The notes under the pieces: model-generated
Told to the model about the DNA's origin: nothing
Databases searched by the model: none
The model's input: the letters and a program-made list of their open reading frames with translations, nothing else
Part shown: positions 24,741 to 34,127 of the stretch, piece by piece
Layout: every line of letters starts with the position of its first letter
Numbering within the stretch: position 1 is the stretch's first letter
Position numbers and translations under genes: made by a program
From: Kribbella voronezhensis
GTDB lineage: Bacteria > Actinomycetota > Actinomycetes > Propionibacteriales > Kribbellaceae
Length of the DNA: 64,000 bases
Direction: 5' to 3'
Assembly (NCBI RefSeq): GCF_004365175.1
Contig: NZ_SOCE01000002.1
Location: 868,001-932,000, forward strand

Positions 24741-26132
24741 TCAGGTGGTGGGTTTTTGGTGGGTGGGGAGGTGGACGTGGAGGGTGGTGTTGCCGGGGGT
24801 GGAGGTGATGGTGATGGAGCCGTTGTGGTGTTCGGTGATGATGCGTTGGGCGATGTCGAGTCCGAGGCCGGTGCCTTTGCCGACGTCCTTGGTGGTGTAG
24901 AAGGGCTCGAAGGCGCGGGCTGCGACTTCGGGCGACATGCCTTCGCCGGTGTCGGTGATCTCGACGACGATCTCGTTGCCCTCGGCACGGGTGTGCAGGC
25001 GTAACGTGCCGGTGCCGTTCATCGCGTCGACCGCGTTGTCGATCAGGTTGGTCCAGACCTGGTTCAGCTCGCCGGTGTACGCGTCGATCCGGGGCAGGTC
25101 GCCGTACTCGCGGACCACCTCGATCCCGTCGCGGAGTTTGTGGCCGAGGATCACCAGGGTGTTCTCGAGGCCTTGCGTCACGTCGGTGGGCTGCAACGAG
25201 GCGCGGTCCATCTGCGAATAGGACCTGACCGCCGCCACCAGGTCGGAGATGCGCCGGGTCGACATCCTCACCTCGGACAGCAACGCCGTCGCGGCGAAGG
25301 TGCTCGCCACCCACTCCAGCCCTGGTTCGAAATTGTCCTCATCCAGTACTGCGGCCGCGCGCTCGCACCAGGCGACGTCGACCCCGGCCGCGGCCAGCGG
25401 TTGGGCGATCACCCAGTCACGTTCCACGCCGTGCCGCCCGAGCCAGGTGGCCAGGGCGGTCTCCTGATCGGCGATGTCCAGCGGATCCAGGCCGACCGCG
25501 GCCGGCTGGATCTCGCGGCGCAGCTTGTCGAGCGCGGTCAGTTGCGGAGCGGAGATCTCTCCTTGGGCGAGGCGGTCGAGCGAGGTGATCAGGGTCTGGC
25601 AGACCGCTTCGAGCGCGTCCGCGGCCCGTGTCGCGGCGGCCGCGGGATTGTTGAGTTCGTGCGCGAGGCCCGCGGCGAGAGTTCCCAGTGTGACCAGCGA
25701 CTGGCGTTGCCGCGCTGTCGCCTCGATGGAACGTGCGGTCCCGTAGACCCCGTTGATCAGGTGACTGCCCAAGGGAAACCAGGCGTCGGTGAGCGTACGC
25801 AGTACCGGAGCCGGCACCCGGAGTACGCGGCCTTCCTGCACGCCCCGCCCCGACGCGAGATAGACGCCACGCTCGTCCCACGCTCTGAAGCCACCGGCCC
25901 ACCGACCCGGTACGTCGAGCCGCCCGACCACCGAGTCCTCGCGGCCGACATGCCGCGACAGTTCGATCGCGCCGTCGATCAGCACCCACCAGTGATCGGC
26001 ATGGTCGCCTTCGGTGAACAGCTTGACTCCAGGCTCGATCAGTACTTCGGAACCTCCGTCGATCAGCTGCTGCAGTTGCTCGTCGGTCAGCCCGGCGAAG
26101 AGCCCGAGCCCGCGGAGGTCGTCGACTCGCAT
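24741..26132 (-). CDS. Sensor histidine kinase with N-terminal cyclic-nucleotide-binding domain
   Basis: A 463-residue soluble kinase. Residues 1-130 form a cNMP/Crp-type sensor (LFAGLTDEQLQQLIDGGSEV, GVKLFTEGDHADHWWVLIDG). The H-box is LAAGLAHELNNPAAAATRAA near 154-173. The ATPase domain is C-terminal (N-box WTNLIDNAVDAM, G1 TDTGEGM, F-box FEPFYTTK, G2 GKGTGLGLD). There is no membrane segment. It starts three bases after the stop of a receiver/thioredoxin-reductase-like fusion and is almost certainly its cognate kinase. The pair would link a small-molecule or flavin-redox signal to phosphorylation. Confidence 0.9.
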   Translation of the reverse strand: MRVDDLRGLGLFAGLTDEQLQQLIDGGSEVLIEPGVKLFTEGDHADHWWVLIDGAIELSRHVGREDSVVGRLDVPGRWAGGFRAWDERGVYLASGRGVQEGRVLRVPAPVLRTLTDAWFPLGSHLINGVYGTARSIEATARQRQSLVTLGTLAAGLAHELNNPAAAATRAADALEAVCQTLITSLDRLAQGEISAPQLTALDKLRREIQPAAVGLDPLDIADQETALATWLGRHGVERDWVIAQPLAAAGVDVAWCERAAAVLDEDNFEPGLEWVASTFAATALLSEVRMSTRRISDLVAAVRSYSQMDRASLQPTDVTQGLENTLVILGHKLRDGIEVVREYGDLPRIDAYTGELNQVWTNLIDNAVDAMNGTGTLRLHTRAEGNEIVVEITDTGEGMSPEVAARAFEPFYTTKDVGKGTGLGLDIAQRIITEHHNGSITITSTPGNTTLHVHLPTHQKPTT

Positions 26133-26135
26133 GGC

Positions 26136-27788
26136 CTACACCGTGGCCAGATAGCGGTGTACGAGATAGACCGACATGGCGCCTTCGCCGACCGCCGAGG
26201 CGACGCGCTTCATCGAGTCGAGCCGTACGTCGCCGGCCGCGAAGACCCCGGGCACACTCGACTCGAGCGCGAAGGGGGCCCTCGGCAACCGCCATACCTT
26301 GTCGTGGGCAAGCAGTTCCTGACCGGTCACCACGAATCCCTTGTCGTCCCGCAGTACATCGGGGCCGAGCCATTCGGTCCGCGGCGAGGCGCCGACGAAG
26401 ACGAACAACCAACTCGCCGGGACCTCTTCGACGCGACCGTTGTCCCGGGCGGCGATGGTGATCGCTTCGAGGTGGCCGTTCCCGCGGCAGGCGGCCACCT
26501 CACTGCGGCACCGCACGTGGACGTTGGGGGTGGCGGCGATCTTGTCGATGAGATACCGCGACATCGTGGCTTCGAGCGAGGCGCCCCGCACGATCAGTAC
26601 GACGTTCGTCGCGTAGCGCGCCAGGTTGAGCGCGGCCTGACCCGCCGAGTTGGCGCCGCCGACGAGGTAGACGTCGTCGCCCTGGCACTGGCTCGCGTCG
26701 CTCGCACTCACGCCGTAGTACACGCCGCGGCCGGTGAGCTCGGCAAGCCCGGCCGCGTCTAGCCGTCGGTAGGAGACCCCGGTGGCCACGATCAACGCGC
26801 GGGCCTCGATCTCGGCCGCGCCCTCGACCTGGACGGCGTGCACCGGGCCCCTGGTCTCGAAGCCGATCACCGAGCGGGCGAGCACCATCTCGGCGCCGAA
26901 CCGCGAGACCTGGGCGACCGCACGCTGGGCCAGATCCGAGCCGGTCAGTCCTTTGGGGAACCCGAGATAGTTCTCGATCGCCGCGCTCTGCCCGGCCTGT
27001 CCGCCCGGCGCCTCCCGCTCGACGATGACCGTGCTCAGGCCTTCGGATGCCGCATAGACCGCGGCGGCCAGACCGGCGGGACCACCGCCCACGATGCAGA
27101 CGTCGTACAAGGGCTGCTGAGCAGTGGTGCGCAGACCCAGCGCGCCCGCCAGATCGAGAGTTGACGGCGAGCGAAGCGTGTCGCCGTCGGGGATCAACAC
27201 CAGCGGCAGATCGGCCGGCATCGCCTCCGCCAGTTGGGCGAGTCGCTGAGCCTCGGAATCGCGCTCCACGTCGTACCAGCGGTAGGGCACGTAGTTGCGG
27301 GCGAGGAACGTCTTCAGTTCGTGGCTGCGATCGGACCAGCGGTTGCCGATCACCCGGACGTCGGAGGTGTGGTCGGGATTGGCCTGGCGCCAGTCGTCGA
27401 GCAGGTCCTCGACGACCGGGAACAGCCGCTCCTCGGGCGGATCCCACGGCTTCAGCAGGTAGTAGTCGAGGCCGATGTCGTTGATCGCCTTGATCGCCAC
27501 GTCGGTGTCGGCGTATGCGGTGAGTAACAGGTACTTCGCGCCGGGTGCGTGCCCGCGCGCCTGCTCGAGCAACTCGATCCCGGTCATCTCCGGCATCCGC
27601 TGGTCGGCCGCGATCAACGCGACCGGCTGGTTGCGCAGCGCGAGTTTCGCCAGCACCGCAAGGGCTTGCGCGCCCGAGCTCGCCCGGACGATCAGATAGT
27701 CGTCACCGTAGCGGTTCCGCAGATCCCGCGAGATCGCGGCGGACACCATGGGATCGTCGTCGACGGTCAGGATGGTGGGTTTGCTCAT
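26136..27788 (-). CDS. Receiver domain fused to thioredoxin-reductase-like FAD protein
   Basis: A 550-residue fusion. Residues 1-125 form a response-regulator receiver (acid pocket VDDDP, phospho-acceptor D62 in AADQRMPEMTG, Thr in LLLTAYAD, Lys in LLKPWDPP). After a thioredoxin-like linker (about 140-215) comes a TrxR-type FAD/NAD(P) module from about 228 (GGGPAGLAAAVYAASEG, GGQAGQSAAIENYLGFP, NAD site VGGANSAGQAAL, C-terminal GVFAAGDVR). The redox-active CxxC of true thioredoxin reductases is absent: that stretch reads YYGVSASDASQCQG. It therefore cannot reduce thioredoxin in the normal way and may be a flavin sensor or output. GGGGGGAAG precedes ATG. It is upstream of the cNMP-kinase in one operon. 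Confidence 0.9.
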   Translation of the reverse strand: MSKPTILTVDDDPMVSAAISRDLRNRYGDDYLIVRASSGAQALAVLAKLALRNQPVALIAADQRMPEMTGIELLEQARGHAPGAKYLLLTAYADTDVAIKAINDIGLDYYLLKPWDPPEERLFPVVEDLLDDWRQANPDHTSDVRVIGNRWSDRSHELKTFLARNYVPYRWYDVERDSEAQRLAQLAEAMPADLPLVLIPDGDTLRSPSTLDLAGALGLRTTAQQPLYDVCIVGGGPAGLAAAVYAASEGLSTVIVEREAPGGQAGQSAAIENYLGFPKGLTGSDLAQRAVAQVSRFGAEMVLARSVIGFETRGPVHAVQVEGAAEIEARALIVATGVSYRRLDAAGLAELTGRGVYYGVSASDASQCQGDDVYLVGGANSAGQAALNLARYATNVVLIVRGASLEATMSRYLIDKIAATPNVHVRCRSEVAACRGNGHLEAITIAARDNGRVEEVPASWLFVFVGASPRTEWLGPDVLRDDKGFVVTGQELLAHDKVWRLPRAPFALESSVPGVFAAGDVRLDSMKRVASAVGEGAMSVYLVHRYLATV

Positions 27789-28040
27789 CTGATCTTCCCC
27801 CCGAAACCGAGCCTAACCACCTCGACCGACTTCGACCAGTGGTCGCAGTCGTTGTTCAGGGCTCCTAACCCGAACAGTCCCGGCCGACCGGCGAGCAGAC
27901 ATAGTTGCCCTCAACCGAGGGTGATCAGCCGAAGCGGATGGTGTAGGCCACCAGGTCAGGAGGAGGGTGACGACGGCAGCAGCATCAGCGCCTCACCGTG
28001 CTGAGCCTGCCCGAAGTCCGATCGTTCGTCGATGCGGGGG

Positions 28041-28904
28041 TCAGGCGCGGGCGAGCTGGGCCACGATGGCGTCGACGTTGTGCATCAGCGACAGGTGGCC
28101 TTCGCCGGGGACCAGGTGGGTGGTGGCGCCGGCGACGTGGTCGCCGAGCCAGCGTCCGTGGTCGCGCGGGACCATCCGGTCCTGGTCGCCCTGCCAGATG
28201 GACACCGGTACCCCGATGCCGGCCAGGTCGATGCCCCACGGGCTGAGGAACGCGAGATCGTCGTCGCGCCAGCCGTCGTACCCGCGGGAGACGGCGGCAC
28301 GACAGGAGGCGGCGAGGAAGTCGGCGAGGCCGCCGCGCAGCGCAGCCTGATCGACTTCGGACAACAGGTCGCCGAAGGCCGCGATGATCTCGTCGGCCTG
28401 GACATCCTTCAGTCCGGCACTCGCCTCGGTGAGGAAGGCGTCCAGCGCTTCCTTGCCGGTGGCCGCTGCTCCGAACTCGGCGATGTTCTCTTCGCCCATA
28501 CCGGCCAGCCAGTCGAGCCCGTCGGCGTCGTACGGCGCCACACCCGCGACGCTCGCCGCGGCGCGACACCTGTCCGGCAGTAGAGCTGCGCAGGCGAGCG
28601 CATGAGGGCCGCCACCCGACCAACCGAGGGTGACGAACTCGTCAGCTCCCAGAGCATCGAGCAGTACGGCGACGTCGCCGGCCACGTCGGCTACTCGGCG
28701 CCCCGGCTGCGGCGTGCTGTCGCGATAACCCGGCCGACTGTGAGTCACGAAGCGCAGACCGTGCCTGGCAGCCGCTTCGGCGATCGGCGCCAGCGTCATC
28801 GCAACACCTGGCGTGCCGTGATGCATCACCAGGGGCCGGCCACCCGCCGGTCCCTCGACCACGTATTCCAGCACCCGGCCACCATCGACTTCGAGTCGCT
28901 CCAT
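28041..28904 (-). CDS. Alpha/beta-fold hydrolase
   Basis: A 287-residue alpha/beta hydrolase. HHGTPG near residue 28 forms the oxyanion hole, the nucleophile elbow is LGWSGGGPHALA at about 93-104, an acid lies in IWQGDQDRMVP, and the catalytic His is in VPGEGHLSLMH. A cap domain lies between residues 125 and 215. It is likely an esterase or epoxide-hydrolase-like enzyme. It stands alone, with a 252-bp gap to the receiver/TrxR gene in which I found no gene. Confidence 0.85.
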   Translation of the reverse strand: MERLEVDGGRVLEYVVEGPAGGRPLVMHHGTPGVAMTLAPIAEAAARHGLRFVTHSRPGYRDSTPQPGRRVADVAGDVAVLLDALGADEFVTLGWSGGGPHALACAALLPDRCRAAASVAGVAPYDADGLDWLAGMGEENIAEFGAAATGKEALDAFLTEASAGLKDVQADEIIAAFGDLLSEVDQAALRGGLADFLAASCRAAVSRGYDGWRDDDLAFLSPWGIDLAGIGVPVSIWQGDQDRMVPRDHGRWLGDHVAGATTHLVPGEGHLSLMHNVDAIVAQLARA

Positions 28905-28919
28905 GAGCGCATCCTAGGC

Positions 28920-30329
28920 TCAGCCGGGCTGCGCCGGCGCGGTGCAAGGCAGGGTCCCGGCGCGGAGCGCGTGGCCGCCGTCGTTGCCGTCGTCGGCCCA
29001 CACGACCTGCTTACGCCCCGCGGTACAGGTGGATTGCGGCGCGATCGCGAAGCCCTCGTTGTTGTAGTCGGGCAATTGCGCCGGCCGATCGTAGGTGTGC
29101 GAGACAGTGAACTTGCCGTTGGTGATCGAGAGCGTCGCACTGCGTCCTTGACAGGTGTCGTCACAGACAGACCAGAGCAGACCGGTTTCCGGCTCGAACT
29201 CCAGGTCCATGATCGTCGGGAATCCGCCCGCGAAGGCGGCGACCCGGGTGAAGGTCCCGCCGGACTGGTTCAGCGCGTACGCGTAGACCATGCCGTTGTC
29301 CTCGAGCCCGACGAAGTACAGGCCGGTGCCGTGGTTGGCATAGGAGCTCGGGGTGTAAGGGGCGTTCGTGCGCTCGTCCCGGAAGCCTTGTGCGGTGAGG
29401 AACGAGTCCGGTATCCACGAGATCGCCTCGGGACCGCTGTTGGCGTCCACCGCCGGCAGGTCGTCGGTGAGGTCCCATTCCGCAGTCGCATTGAGCGACT
29501 TCGCCGTGGACGCCGGATCGAACCGGAGGATCTTGGCCAGACTGGTCCCGTCGTCGTCGCCGTCGCGTTCTGTTGCCACCAGCAACCCGTCCGGCGTACG
29601 GACCACGCCTTCGGCGTCAGGATCGCCGCTGCCGTCGCGGTAGTTCACCGCTCGGCCGCCGATCGCATCCGGTCGCCAGAGCGTGCCGTCACGGACGAGG
29701 CGGTACAAGGTGCCGGGCCCGTTCTTCACCGCCCACAACACGTCCGGACCCTCGAACGACAGCCCGCTGAGGTTCTCGCCGAAGACATTGGTGCCATCGG
29801 CAACAGTCACCGCGGCGCCACCGGGCCATCCGGTCTGCGAGTCCCCGGTGATGGAACCGTAAGCCTGGAGTTCCCAGAAGGAGTAGCCGTACTGCGTGGC
29901 GCGGGTGAGACCCACGAACCTCAGATACCGCCCGCGCGCGGTGAAACCGGCCAGGTCGTCGGTCCTGCCGTCACCGTTGTCCACGGCAACGACCGTGCTG
30001 TAGGCGACGCCGTCGTCGGAGATCTCCAGCCGGTACTTCGTGGCGTAGGCGGCCTCCCAGTCCACCTTGATCCGGTGCACAGTGGCGATCCGGCCGAGGT
30101 CGACCCGCAACCACTGCTGGCCGGCGCCCTCCGCGCTGGCCCACCGGGTCGTGCCCGAGCCGTCGACGGCCTTGGTGCCGGCGAAAGAACTGCTCTCGGT
30201 ACTGGAGGTCGTCACGGGTTTTCCCTGTGACAGCAGGACATCCGCGGCTCTCGCCGGAGTGACTGTCACGGATGAGAACAACAACGCCACAACTGCGGCG
30301 GACCAGGCGGTACTGCGGAACAGGTACAC
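28920..30329 (-). CDS. Secreted discoidin (F5/8-type C) domain protein with beta-propeller-like domain
   Basis: A 469-residue exported protein. The signal peptide is cleaved near ARA-ADVL. Residues about 30-160 are an F5/8 type C / CBM32 domain (LSQGKPVTTSST, WLRVDLGRIATVHRIKVDWE, YGYSFWELQAYG). From about 165 to the end is a propeller-like region with repeated D/G-rich turns (LSGLSFEGPDVLWAVKNG, DAEGVVRTPDGLLVATERDG, IMDLEFEPETGLLWSVCDD), similar in style to SdiA-regulated or phytase-like propellers. It probably binds an extracellular glycan and may be a hydrolase. AAGGAG precedes the GTG start, and a palindromic site lies about 50 bases upstream. Confidence 0.75.
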   Translation of the reverse strand: MYLFRSTAWSAAVVALLFSSVTVTPARAADVLLSQGKPVTTSSTESSSFAGTKAVDGSGTTRWASAEGAGQQWLRVDLGRIATVHRIKVDWEAAYATKYRLEISDDGVAYSTVVAVDNGDGRTDDLAGFTARGRYLRFVGLTRATQYGYSFWELQAYGSITGDSQTGWPGGAAVTVADGTNVFGENLSGLSFEGPDVLWAVKNGPGTLYRLVRDGTLWRPDAIGGRAVNYRDGSGDPDAEGVVRTPDGLLVATERDGDDDGTSLAKILRFDPASTAKSLNATAEWDLTDDLPAVDANSGPEAISWIPDSFLTAQGFRDERTNAPYTPSSYANHGTGLYFVGLEDNGMVYAYALNQSGGTFTRVAAFAGGFPTIMDLEFEPETGLLWSVCDDTCQGRSATLSITNGKFTVSHTYDRPAQLPDYNNEGFAIAPQSTCTAGRKQVVWADDGNDGGHALRAGTLPCTAPAQPG

Positions 30330-30376
30330 GACGCGCTCCTTCGGCCTAACGGGGCGGGGTCAGGTGAAGCAGAACA

Positions 30377-30395
30377 GTTAGTAAACCTTCTTAAC
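30377..30395. promoter_or_regulatory. Imperfect palindrome GTTAGTAAACCTTCTTAAC upstream of the discoidin gene
   Basis: A 19-base element with arms GTTAnnAA and TTnnTAAC (12 of 18 paired positions agree) in an AT-rich patch, 48-66 bases upstream of the GTG start at 30329. Its form suggests a repressor operator. The regulator is not identifiable here. Confidence 0.4.
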
Positions 30396-30449
30396 AGATA
30401 AGTGACTGTACCGAGCAGCACGCGCGGCGCGCAACCGGCCGGCAGCAGC

Positions 30450-30484
30450 AGTTCGGGCCGGATCCTGGAGATCCGGCCCGAACT
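30450..30484 (-). terminator. Strong hairpin after the S8 protease gene
   Basis: AGTTCGGGCCGGATC and its exact complement enclose the 5-base loop CTGGA: a perfect 15-bp stem located 47-81 bases past the protease stop codon on the minus strand. There is no U-tract, as is common in high-GC actinomycetes. It also shields the discoidin gene promoter from readthrough. Confidence 0.85.
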
Positions 30485-30530
30485 GGTCGAGCTGAAAGCC
30501 AACCGGCCAAGCCGGCTGGACCTGGTCGAA

Positions 30531-33500
30531 CTAGTTGACGGTGATCTTGTCCACCTCGATCGTGAGGCCCTTGACGAGTGGCGTGGAGGTCCCGGTCGTG
30601 ACGGTGCCGGTGCCCTTCTGCACACCCTTGACGGTCATCGAGTACGTCATCGACCCGCCGGGCGCACCGGGTGCGCTCTGCACGCGGTAGTCCTCGACGG
30701 GCGGACCGGTGATCTGGCTGCCGGCCGTCCCCTCGAAGTTCTCGGCACCGACCGTGAGGCCGTACGCCGGCCCCGGGTCACCCGGCAGGTTGCCGGGGTC
30801 GTAGGTGTAGGAGATGTCCTCGGCACCGTTGGTGCCGATCCATTGCTGGAACACCTTCAGGGTGTTGGTGCCGAACAGATGCACCCGCCACTCGATGACG
30901 AGCCAGTTGTTGACCCCGTCGGTCAGGTTGCCGGCCAGCACGCCCGGAGCGCCGGTGCCGTCGAGGTCGGTCCAGTACGAGGCGAGCACGTTGTTCGGGC
31001 GCGCGGGATCGGGCAGGTTCTGCGGCGCGAACTGGACGTCCTCCGCCGCCGTGGTACCGCCGACGACCGAGTAGCCGTCGGAGACGACGCCGAGCTTGTT
31101 GTACGTCTGCCCGGCGAAGACGAACGGCGCGACGTTGAAGTTCAGCGCCTGCTCGTCGCCGATCGGCGTCGGCGTGATGCCGAAGAGGTCCAGCGGGAGG
31201 TAGCCCGCGGGGCTCGTGCCCGGCGCGATGACCGGCCGGTCAGGCTGTCGCCCGGCCAGCGTGGCGGTCTTGGTCGCCAACTGGGTGCCGATCTTGGTTG
31301 CGCCCGTGACGCTGGTGAGTTGTAGCTGCGAGCTCAGCGTGCTGGCCGCCGTGACGTCGGTGGTCTGCAAACTGTTGTTCTGCACAGTGACCGTGCAGGT
31401 CGACTGCCCGGTGTTCCGCGGGATGCTCGACGGCGTACAGGTCTGGTCGATGGGCACGATGCCTTCCTGGCGGAAGAACGCGACCGGTAGGTGCAAGGCC
31501 CGGCTGCCGCCGACCTGCTTGAGGTTGACCTGCCCGAAGTACTGACCGTCGGCCAGTGCCGGTGCGGTGATGGCGATCGTCAGTTTCTGCGTCTTGCCGG
31601 GCTTCACGGAGAACACCGGTGGTAGCACGGTGATGTTCGCTCCGCTGACGGTTGTGCCGCTACCGGTGAAGGTGAGCGTCTGGTTGGTGACGTTCTTGAC
31701 GGTCCGGGTGGCCGTGATCAGGCCCGGCATGGTCGGCGCGTTCACCGAGGGCAGGTTCAGATCGATCCGGTTCAGCGCGTCGGTGGCCGAGGCCGCGTAG
31801 TTCGCAGCGGTCTCGTCCATGGTCAGACCGGGGTCGCCTGCCTTGGTCAGGTCGATGCGACCGCCACCGTCGTCGAACGGGTCGGCTTGGGTGACCCGGT
31901 CGGGCTTCTTGACCGCGGTCTTTGCCGTCGTCTCCAGTGCGGACTTGACCTGGCCCGGTGTCCACGAAGGATGCAGCGCGAAGACCAGCGCTGCCGCACC
32001 GGCCACGTGCGGTGAGGACATCGAGGTACCGGCGATCACCTGGTAGAGGTTGCCGGGCGGTCCTTCGGCCGGCGACTCGGGTGTCGGCGTCTGGCCGGCG
32101 AGGATGTGCAGACCGGGAGCGGTGACGTCCGGCTTGAGGAAATCGCCGCCGGGGCCGCGCGAGGAGAAGTACGTCATCACGTCGCCCTGCCAGGTGGTCT
32201 TCGTGCCCTGCGTGAACGACGCGGTGGTGCCCGGGTGTGCCGCGAGGAACGACAACAGGATGTCGGCGTCCGGCTTCTCGAGTTGGACGGCCGGCAGCCA
32301 GTGGTTGTCGGTGAAGACGTCGAACGGCGCGGAGTTGTACATCAGCATTCCGATCGCGCCGCCCTGCTTGACGTTGAAGCCCTTCATCACGCGGCCCGAG
32401 GTGAACTGACAGGCGACGATCTTGCCGGCGAAGACGCCAGGAGGAGCAGGCGTATTGCAGGTCGCGTCGCTGTACCCCGGTGTGGAACCAGCCAGTACGA
32501 CGGGCGCCGGCGTACTGATTCCGGCCGTGATCGAGGCACCGGAGACCGTGGCGGTCGCGCCACTACCCGAGAGGGTGACAGTCGAGCGGAAGGTTCGGCT
32601 CTGGGTGGAGGCCGCCACCGTGGTGACCCACGGGCTGCGGTGATCGGTCGTGTTCGCACCCGGACCGGAGTTGCCGGCCGAGGTGGAGACGAACACGCCC
32701 GCGGCGTACGCGTCCAGGAAGGCCAGTTCGACCGGGTCGCTGTACGGGTCGCTGCCGCCGGAGATCGAGAAGTTGATCACCCGGACGCCGTCGAGGATGG
32801 CCCGGGCGACCGCCGCCGCCGAGTCGGACGGGAAGCAACCGGCCGCACCGCAGACCTTGTAGACGGAGACGGCAGCCGCGGGTGCGATGCCGCGGATCGG
32901 CCCGCGGCTGATGCCCAGCGGGTTCGCGTCCGCGACCGGGCCACCGGCCGACGTCGTCGAGGTATGCGTGCCGTGACCGTTGGAGTCACGGGCGGAGTCG
33001 GGGTAGATCTCGCTGCCGATCACCGCGTTGTAGGTGTCGAGGAACGGCCGGCCGCCGATCAGCTTCCGGTTGCACACGAACGGATCGTTCGCCGGTGTCA
33101 GCGGGTTGTCGCCGAAGTCGCAGACGCGCGGTGCGCCGTCAGCGGTAGCCGGTGGCGCCGGCAGCGTGCCCGGATCGGCGTACGACGGATGCTCGGGCCA
33201 CGCGCCGCTGTCGAGGATGCCGACGATCACGCCCTTGCCCGCGGAGGCCGCACCTCCGAGCTGGTTGTAGATCGTCGGGGCGCCGATGAAGTCGCCGCTG
33301 GAGTCGGTCAGCAACTGCTGCGGGTTGTCCTGCTGGACCGCCGCGACGCCAGGCAACTTCAGCAGGTCGCGGGCCTTGTTCGCCGGGACGCTGAGTGCGA
33401 CACCGCCGTACACGGTGCGCAAAGTCTGTCCGGCCCGGGCGCTCGGGATCCTGGTCCGCAACGCGGCGAGGAAGTCGTTCTCCATCGTGGTCACGTGCTT

Positions 33501-33881
33501 CAGATACTTGGCGGCGTTCGTGCCCTTCGGGTCCAGGCGCTTGCCGGTGACGGAGGGGCTGGTGCCTGGCAGGCCTTTGAGGCCGCCGCGATAGGCCGCG
33601 AGGGAGTCGTAGTCGAGCTTGACGACCACGCGGACCTGGTTGGCCGACGTGCTGTTGATCAGCGCGGGATCGCTCTTGGCCAGTTGACCGCTCGGCGACT
33701 TGGCGCCGTTGACAGTGCTGGCGAGCGTGAGTGGCGTCGCCGTGAACTTCCGGGCGCCTGGGGGAGACGGGTCTGCCGCGATCGCGCCCGTGGTGGGCAG
33801 CGTGGCGGCGAGCAGCAGACCGGCGGACAAACCGGCCATGACGGTACGTCGGGGACTTCGTCGGTGGATCGTGGATCGCAT
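30531..33881 (-). CDS. Secreted subtilisin-like serine protease (S8) with PA and C-terminal domains
   Basis: About 1116 residues. The signal peptide includes RRTVMAGLSAGLLLAATLP and is cleaved near AIA-ADP. An I9-type propeptide follows (VRVVVKLDYDSLAAYRG to GVALSVPANKARDLLKLPGV). The catalytic triad sits at about D224 (GILDSGAW), H303 (NGHGTHTS) and S620 (GTSMSSPHVAG). A PA insert lies between His and Ser (GVFAGKIVACQFTSGRV). After the catalytic domain come a fibronectin-like region and beta-rich modules to the end. It would digest external protein, with maturation by propeptide removal. ATG 33881 has GGGAGG seven bases upstream; the frame extends 12 codons further without a better site. A perfect 15-bp hairpin ends the gene. 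Confidence 0.92.
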   Translation of the reverse strand: MRSTIHRRSPRRTVMAGLSAGLLLAATLPTTGAIAADPSPPGARKFTATPLTLASTVNGAKSPSGQLAKSDPALINSTSANQVRVVVKLDYDSLAAYRGGLKGLPGTSPSVTGKRLDPKGTNAAKYLKHVTTMENDFLAALRTRIPSARAGQTLRTVYGGVALSVPANKARDLLKLPGVAAVQQDNPQQLLTDSSGDFIGAPTIYNQLGGAASAGKGVIVGILDSGAWPEHPSYADPGTLPAPPATADGAPRVCDFGDNPLTPANDPFVCNRKLIGGRPFLDTYNAVIGSEIYPDSARDSNGHGTHTSTTSAGGPVADANPLGISRGPIRGIAPAAAVSVYKVCGAAGCFPSDSAAAVARAILDGVRVINFSISGGSDPYSDPVELAFLDAYAAGVFVSTSAGNSGPGANTTDHRSPWVTTVAASTQSRTFRSTVTLSGSGATATVSGASITAGISTPAPVVLAGSTPGYSDATCNTPAPPGVFAGKIVACQFTSGRVMKGFNVKQGGAIGMLMYNSAPFDVFTDNHWLPAVQLEKPDADILLSFLAAHPGTTASFTQGTKTTWQGDVMTYFSSRGPGGDFLKPDVTAPGLHILAGQTPTPESPAEGPPGNLYQVIAGTSMSSPHVAGAAALVFALHPSWTPGQVKSALETTAKTAVKKPDRVTQADPFDDGGGRIDLTKAGDPGLTMDETAANYAASATDALNRIDLNLPSVNAPTMPGLITATRTVKNVTNQTLTFTGSGTTVSGANITVLPPVFSVKPGKTQKLTIAITAPALADGQYFGQVNLKQVGGSRALHLPVAFFRQEGIVPIDQTCTPSSIPRNTGQSTCTVTVQNNSLQTTDVTAASTLSSQLQLTSVTGATKIGTQLATKTATLAGRQPDRPVIAPGTSPAGYLPLDLFGITPTPIGDEQALNFNVAPFVFAGQTYNKLGVVSDGYSVVGGTTAAEDVQFAPQNLPDPARPNNVLASYWTDLDGTGAPGVLAGNLTDGVNNWLVIEWRVHLFGTNTLKVFQQWIGTNGAEDISYTYDPGNLPGDPGPAYGLTVGAENFEGTAGSQITGPPVEDYRVQSAPGAPGGSMTYSMTVKGVQKGTGTVTTGTSTPLVKGLTIEVDKITVN

Positions 33882-33987
33882 ACGCGGGCCTCCCGTGAAG
33901 GCAGAAGACGCCGTCACCGCAGGAAGCCACGTCGAACGTCAGGGTGACCCCCCAGGTCGCCGCTGTCAGCCCCTCGGTCCCGTGACC

Positions 33988-34021
33988 GAACCCCCCCGGG
34001 TTCCGGCGTGCCGGCCGGCAC
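33988..34021. terminator. Adjacent hairpins in the 323-bp gap upstream of the protease gene
   Basis: GAACCC-CCCC-GGGTTC (33988-34003) is followed by the perfect palindrome GTGCCGGCCGGCAC (34008-34021). They lie past the end of the minus-strand gene at 34205 and before the protease gene, so they can end the former or shape the protease leader. The rest of the 33882-34204 gap holds no gene that I can support. Confidence 0.45.
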
Positions 34022-34127
34022 CCCCACGGTGCCTGCCTGAGCCGAGGCTAAGCCCTAACTCCGGTCGCAGCCAGAGCTCGACGTGCCCGAGCTCGCCGGA
34101 CCGTCGCCGACGTTGCTCCAGGCAATC

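Noticed and set aside
26136..27788. True thioredoxin reductase (TrxB)
   Set aside because: The CxxC redox pair is absent and a receiver domain is fused at the N-terminus.
27789..28040. Possible small gene in the gap between the receiver/TrxR-like gene and the hydrolase
   Set aside because: A frame starting near 27967 continues antisense through the hydrolase gene and has no motif; I see only the promoter region of the receiver/TrxR-like gene.
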